Shown: positions 30,082 to 32,652 of the stretch, piece after piece
Position numbering within the stretch: position 1 is the first letter of the stretch
Layout of the letters: every line of letters begins with the position of its first letter
From: Candidatus Cloacimonadota bacterium
GTDB lineage: Bacteria > Cloacimonadota > Cloacimonadia > Cloacimonadales > Cloacimonadaceae
Direction of reading: 5' to 3'
Length of the DNA stretch: 32,652 nucleotides
Assembly: GCA_027318475.1 (NCBI GenBank)
Contig: DAHVPC010000013.1
Span: 1 to 32,652 of the forward strand
The notes under the pieces: generated by a model
Told to the model about the DNA's origin: nothing
What the model saw: only the letters and a program-made list of their open reading frames with translations
Database searches by the model: none
Made by a program: the position numbers and the translations under genes

Positions 30082-31995
30082 ATGAACAAGTTTTTTGTCT
30101 TTTGTCTGGCCCTGGCGCTCGCCGCGCTCACGTCGCTGGCCGCCCAAGCCCAGCTCTTCAACCAACCTTACCAAACCACGGGCAACGCCTACGGCAGCTT
30201 CTATGGGGCAAACACTCCCGCCAATTATGAGGTCGCGGACAACTTCTCCGGAGTGAACGAACCGATCACCAACTGCGTGTTCTACGGCGTCACCGGGATT
30301 TACGACGATGGTTGGACGGCTGCCCCTCCCAACCCGGTCGAGCCCTTCTTCATCAAATTCTACGCTTACGAGGAAGAACTGGTCACGTTTGACCACGGTG
30401 TGATCGCCCCTGCCACCGGGACCTACACGGTCAGGCTGTTTGACTCCTATGGCGATGGCTGGGACGCCGGCAAACTGGATGTTTACGTCGATGGCATCCT
30501 TGTTTTGGATGATGTCACCCTGGCCAGCGGAAGTGGGCCGGAGGATTTCACTTTCCCCGCCTCGGCCGGCGATAATATCGTCACCGTTTGCTACCCTAGT
30601 CCTTATTGGGGCTATGAGAACTGGTATCAGATCCTCGATCCCGCCCTGAATGTAATCGCGCAGGACGGGGATGCCACTCAAGCCATATGGCCCTACGGTT
30701 TGGGATACATTCCCCTGCCCGCGGTCACCGCCCCCGGCACTGGAACCTACACCGTGAACCTCTACGATAGCTTTGGCGACGGCTGGAATAACGGATATCT
30801 GGATGTGTATGTCAACAACGTCCTGGTCCTGAACAACATCACAGTGGACAGCGGCTTCGGCCCTGCGGTCTTCAACTTCGCTGCCAACGCGGGCGACGAG
30901 ATCTGCACGGTTTATAGCCGGGGCGACTATCCCGAGGAGAACTGGTATGAGATATTCGATCCCGGCCTGGTTGAGATCGCCCAGGACGGGGACGGGGCCA
31001 TAAAACCCTCCGGTCTCGGGTCGGTGACCGCTTACGTGGCGTTAGAGCCGGTGTGGGCGTCCCCGGTCCATTCCTGGATTCTGAACGCGACTGCCACTTA
31101 TCAAGATACCTGGACAGGTTGGGGACTCTACAAGTTCGAAGTGGACCTGCCGATTCCGGTCGATATGGCCACAGGCTGGTTCTCCGCGCAGATCAATTGC
31201 ACCCTCGGATCCGGACAGTGGTTCCTGTGGGTGGATTCCAACGTGGGTGACGGATCATTCCACCAGCACCCGGGCGGCGGCAAAGGAAATCCGCTGCTGG
31301 CCTCGGTCTCCGCTTCCGGCTCGCCGAAAAACGAAATGGGTGGCGACGTAGCCTTCGAACTCTGGAACGACGATGGAACAGTTCCCGTGGAACTGAGTTC
31401 CTTCACCGCGCTGCTCACTTCGGAAAACGAAGTCTGCCTGAACTGGACCACCCAATCCGAAACCAATGTGAGCGGCTATTACGTGTTGCGCAACACCACC
31501 GAAGACGCCGCCAGCGCGATTCAGGTGAGCCCGCTGATCGCAGGCACGAACAGCTCCGAACAGCACCACTATTCCTTCACGGACAGCGAAGCCTGCGAGC
31601 CCGGGATCTATTACTACTGGCTGCAAAACACCGATTTCGGCGGTGGTGTGGAAACCCACGGGCCCGTGAGCGTGAACATCTCCGAAACGGCCGGGGAGGT
31701 CACGCCCGAACTCCCGGTGGTTACTGCGTTGCAGTCCATCTACCCCAACCCCTTCAACCCGACCGCGATCATCCCCTACAGCATCGCCAAAACCGCCAAC
31801 GTGGAGATCAAGATCTTCACCGCCCGCGGCCAGTTGCTGCGCCACTTTGGCCTGGCGGAACGCGCCCCGGGGAACTACCAGATCGCCTGGGACGGCAAGG
31901 ACGGCGACGGCAAGGAATGCTCCAGCGGCGTGTATTACATCGTGATGCAGGCAGGCTCCCAGACCTTCCAGCGCAAGGCGGTCCTGCTCAAATAA
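30082..31995 (+). CDS. secreted protein with two tandem beta repeats and a type IX-style C-terminal sorting domain
   Basis: A 637-residue exported protein. The N-terminus is a Sec signal (KFFVFCLALALAALTSLA, probable cleavage near AQAQ at 21-24). Two homologous repeats (about 113-197 and 221-304) each contain GTYTV, an L-[YF]-DS-[YF]-GDGW motif, LDVYV and an ENWY...DPGL/DPAL end; DSxGDGW modules occur in many secreted proteins and may bind calcium. A region with VPVELSSFTALL and LNWTTQSETNVSGYYVLRN follows, then a Por-type sorting domain starting YPNPFNPTAIIPYSI and ending with IKIFTARGQLLRHF and SGVYYIVMQAG. The FlgD-like C-terminal form is typical of type IX secretion cargo in FCB bacteria. 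The ATG at 30082 has AAGGGAG 8 nt upstream; the longer open frame adds a non-signal stretch. Its role is unknown, possibly adhesion or cell surface. Confidence 0.92.
   Translation: MNKFFVFCLALALAALTSLAAQAQLFNQPYQTTGNAYGSFYGANTPANYEVADNFSGVNEPITNCVFYGVTGIYDDGWTAAPPNPVEPFFIKFYAYEEELVTFDHGVIAPATGTYTVRLFDSYGDGWDAGKLDVYVDGILVLDDVTLASGSGPEDFTFPASAGDNIVTVCYPSPYWGYENWYQILDPALNVIAQDGDATQAIWPYGLGYIPLPAVTAPGTGTYTVNLYDSFGDGWNNGYLDVYVNNVLVLNNITVDSGFGPAVFNFAANAGDEICTVYSRGDYPEENWYEIFDPGLVEIAQDGDGAIKPSGLGSVTAYVALEPVWASPVHSWILNATATYQDTWTGWGLYKFEVDLPIPVDMATGWFSAQINCTLGSGQWFLWVDSNVGDGSFHQHPGGGKGNPLLASVSASGSPKNEMGGDVAFELWNDDGTVPVELSSFTALLTSENEVCLNWTTQSETNVSGYYVLRNTTEDAASAIQVSPLIAGTNSSEQHHYSFTDSEACEPGIYYYWLQNTDFGGGVETHGPVSVNISETAGEVTPELPVVTALQSIYPNPFNPTAIIPYSIAKTANVEIKIFTARGQLLRHFGLAERAPGNYQIAWDGKDGDGKECSSGVYYIVMQAGSQTFQRKAVLLK
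30418..30672 (+). repeat. internal repeat 1 of the secreted protein
   Basis: Encodes residues 113-197: GTYTVRLFDSYGDGWDAG, LDVYVDG, a gap, then ENWYQILDPALNVIAQDGD. It aligns over its whole length with the next copy at 30742-30993. Confidence 0.8.
30742..30993 (+). repeat. internal repeat 2 of the secreted protein
   Basis: Encodes residues 221-304: GTYTVNLYDSFGDGWNNG, LDVYVNN, then ENWYEIFDPGLVEIAQDGD. It is close enough to repeat 1 to indicate duplication within the gene, but the nucleotides have diverged. Confidence 0.8.
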
Positions 31996-32018
31996 GCCCT
32001 TAAACAAGACATTCAAGG

Positions 32019-32044
32019 AGCCCGGAGTAACATCCGGGCTTTTT
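32019..32044 (+). terminator. intrinsic terminator of the secreted-protein gene
   Basis: AGCCCGGA and TCCGGGCT form an 8-bp perfect stem around GTAACA, followed by TTTT. It starts 23 nt after the stop codon, a classic terminator position. Confidence 0.9.
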
Positions 32045-32250
32045 GCAGCGTCGCCCATAGCGCCGCTTTCCCAAGCGGCATTGAGGATAGCACGCGGAAA
32101 AACACGGAAACTGCGGCTAGGCGCGGAAAAGATATGCCCCCTATCCTTAACACTGCCTAAGGCCGGGGTTCTCCGGTCACAACAGTTTGCCAAACTATGT
32201 TACGGTCTCTCTGTGGTGAAAAAACCGCGTAAATTCAGTATTACGGCTGC

Positions 32251-32345
32251 GCCCCTTTCCACTTTTCCACTTTTCCACCTTTCCACCTTTTCCCCTTACC
32301 ACCTTTCCCCTGTTCATCTGTTCCCCTTTTGATCTTCTTTTCCCC
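32251..32345. repeat. pyrimidine-rich low-complexity tract with a degenerate tandem repeat
   Basis: About 95 bases that are nearly all C and T on the plus strand. The core is a run of TTTCCAC-type units (CTTTCCAC, TTTTCCAC, TTTTCCAC, CTTTCCAC, CTTTTCC) spaced 8-9 nt apart. No reading frame crosses it convincingly. The 32045-32250 stretch before it also holds no gene that I can support. Confidence 0.75.
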
Positions 32346-32362
32346 TCATCCGCGTTCTCTTT

Positions 32363-32473
32363 TTAGAGCGAGGCGTCCAGGTCTTCATAGCCCCGCACGG
32401 GCGGCAAGAGGCCGGCGTCCACGGCCCGTGATTGCGGCAGTGGCAGGTTGGCGTCTGAGTGTTCCGGCATCAT
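32363..32473 (-). CDS. possible 36-residue small protein, doubtful
   Basis: A short frame from two adjacent ATGs (32473, 32470) to a TAA. The peptide MMPEHSDANLPLPQSRAVDA and onward is acidic and proline-rich with no signal or domain. There is no clear Shine-Dalgarno sequence, and it overlaps the region before the plus-strand open frame. It may be chance; I list it because the composition is not that of a typical shadow frame. Confidence 0.2.
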   Translation of the reverse strand: MMPEHSDANLPLPQSRAVDAGLLPPVRGYEDLDASL

Positions 32474-32474
32474 T

Positions 32475-32652
32475 TTGCGCGGTATTGCCAGCAAACAAAG
32501 CTACCTGCCTTGGGACCCAAGCCCCTATTCCCATAGCCTGGAGGCCGGGGGATGGGGCGCGCCGAACCTGTCCAATGGCGGCACCTCGGTTTCCTACCTG
32601 CGCACCGATACCAGCTATGACGGCCTGGGCCTGGATAAATACAACGGCTTTG
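32475..32652 (+). CDS. 5' part of an open frame cut by the right edge, unknown, start uncertain
   Basis: A plus-strand frame open from 32391 to the end of the window. From about 32475 it reads like real protein: KQSYLPWDPSPYSHSLEAGG, then GTSVSYLRTDTSYDGLGLDK, with GC-rich third positions like the neighbours. There is no ATG; TTG at 32475 is the first workable start and has no Shine-Dalgarno sequence. No signal peptide is visible. It could be a gene with an unusual start, a fragment whose 5' end was lost, or a chance frame. The family is unknown. Confidence 0.4.
   Translation, partial: MRGIASKQSYLPWDPSPYSHSLEAGGWGAPNLSNGGTSVSYLRTDTSYDGLGLDKYNGF

Noticed and set aside
1-32652. CRISPR arrays, insertion sequences, integrases, toxin-antitoxin or restriction genes
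   Set aside because: No regularly spaced direct repeats, transposase motifs or defence-gene motifs were found; most of the window is conserved housekeeping sequence.

Overview
The window looks like chromosomal DNA of a free-living, Gram-negative-type bacterium, moderately GC-rich, with no plasmid, phage or transposon genes. The best lineage guess is the FCB superphylum, perhaps a Cloacimonadota relative. That guess rests on a secreted protein (30082-31995) ending in a type IX-style (Por) sorting domain with the YPNPFNP motif, on large lipoproteins of unrecognised family, on a long-form urocanase, and on the infC-rpmI-rplT-pheS-pheT-zapA-6S-rny gene order. It is inference and no marker in the window proves it.

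From 1 to 22.3 kb almost everything is on the minus strand, in three tightly packed transcription units. (A) 4090 down to the left edge: PHP phosphoesterase, small PH-like membrane protein, PatB/MalY-type C-S lyase, dapD, and an aminotransferase cut by the edge; the last two suggest the succinylase route to diaminopimelate and lysine. One methyltransferase (4203-4991) lies alone on the plus strand. (B) 16744 down to 5244: infC, rpmI, rplT, pheS, pheT, a ZapB-like coiled-coil gene, zapA, a 6S RNA, rny, ymdB, folD and an 805-residue lipoprotein, closed by an intrinsic terminator at 5183-5214. infC appears to start at AUC and is preceded by an attenuator-like terminator. (C) 22261 down to 16925: a polytopic membrane protein, a divergent polysaccharide deacetylase, uppP, holA and malQ, followed by a terminator hairpin. 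Many junctions in B and C are 4-nt stop/start overlaps.

After a gene-free divergent region (22262-22759) the genes run on the plus strand. First comes a two-gene unit of unknown purpose: a lipoprotein with an internal hydrophobic segment, then a radical SAM protein with a C-terminal Twitch/half-SPASM-like cysteine motif. Next is hutU-UDPGP-folA (long-form urocanase, UTP-sugar-phosphate uridylyltransferase, dihydrofolate reductase), an intergenic region with several palindromes, and a secreted protein with two internal repeats and the sorting domain, closed by a strong terminator. The last 600 bases hold a pyrimidine-rich tandem tract and the start of an open frame that runs off the window.

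The points most worth a second look are the lipoprotein/radical SAM pair, a FolD that has isoleucine where the catalytic lysine should be, the 6S RNA gene embedded between zapA and rny, and the infC leader with its AUC start.
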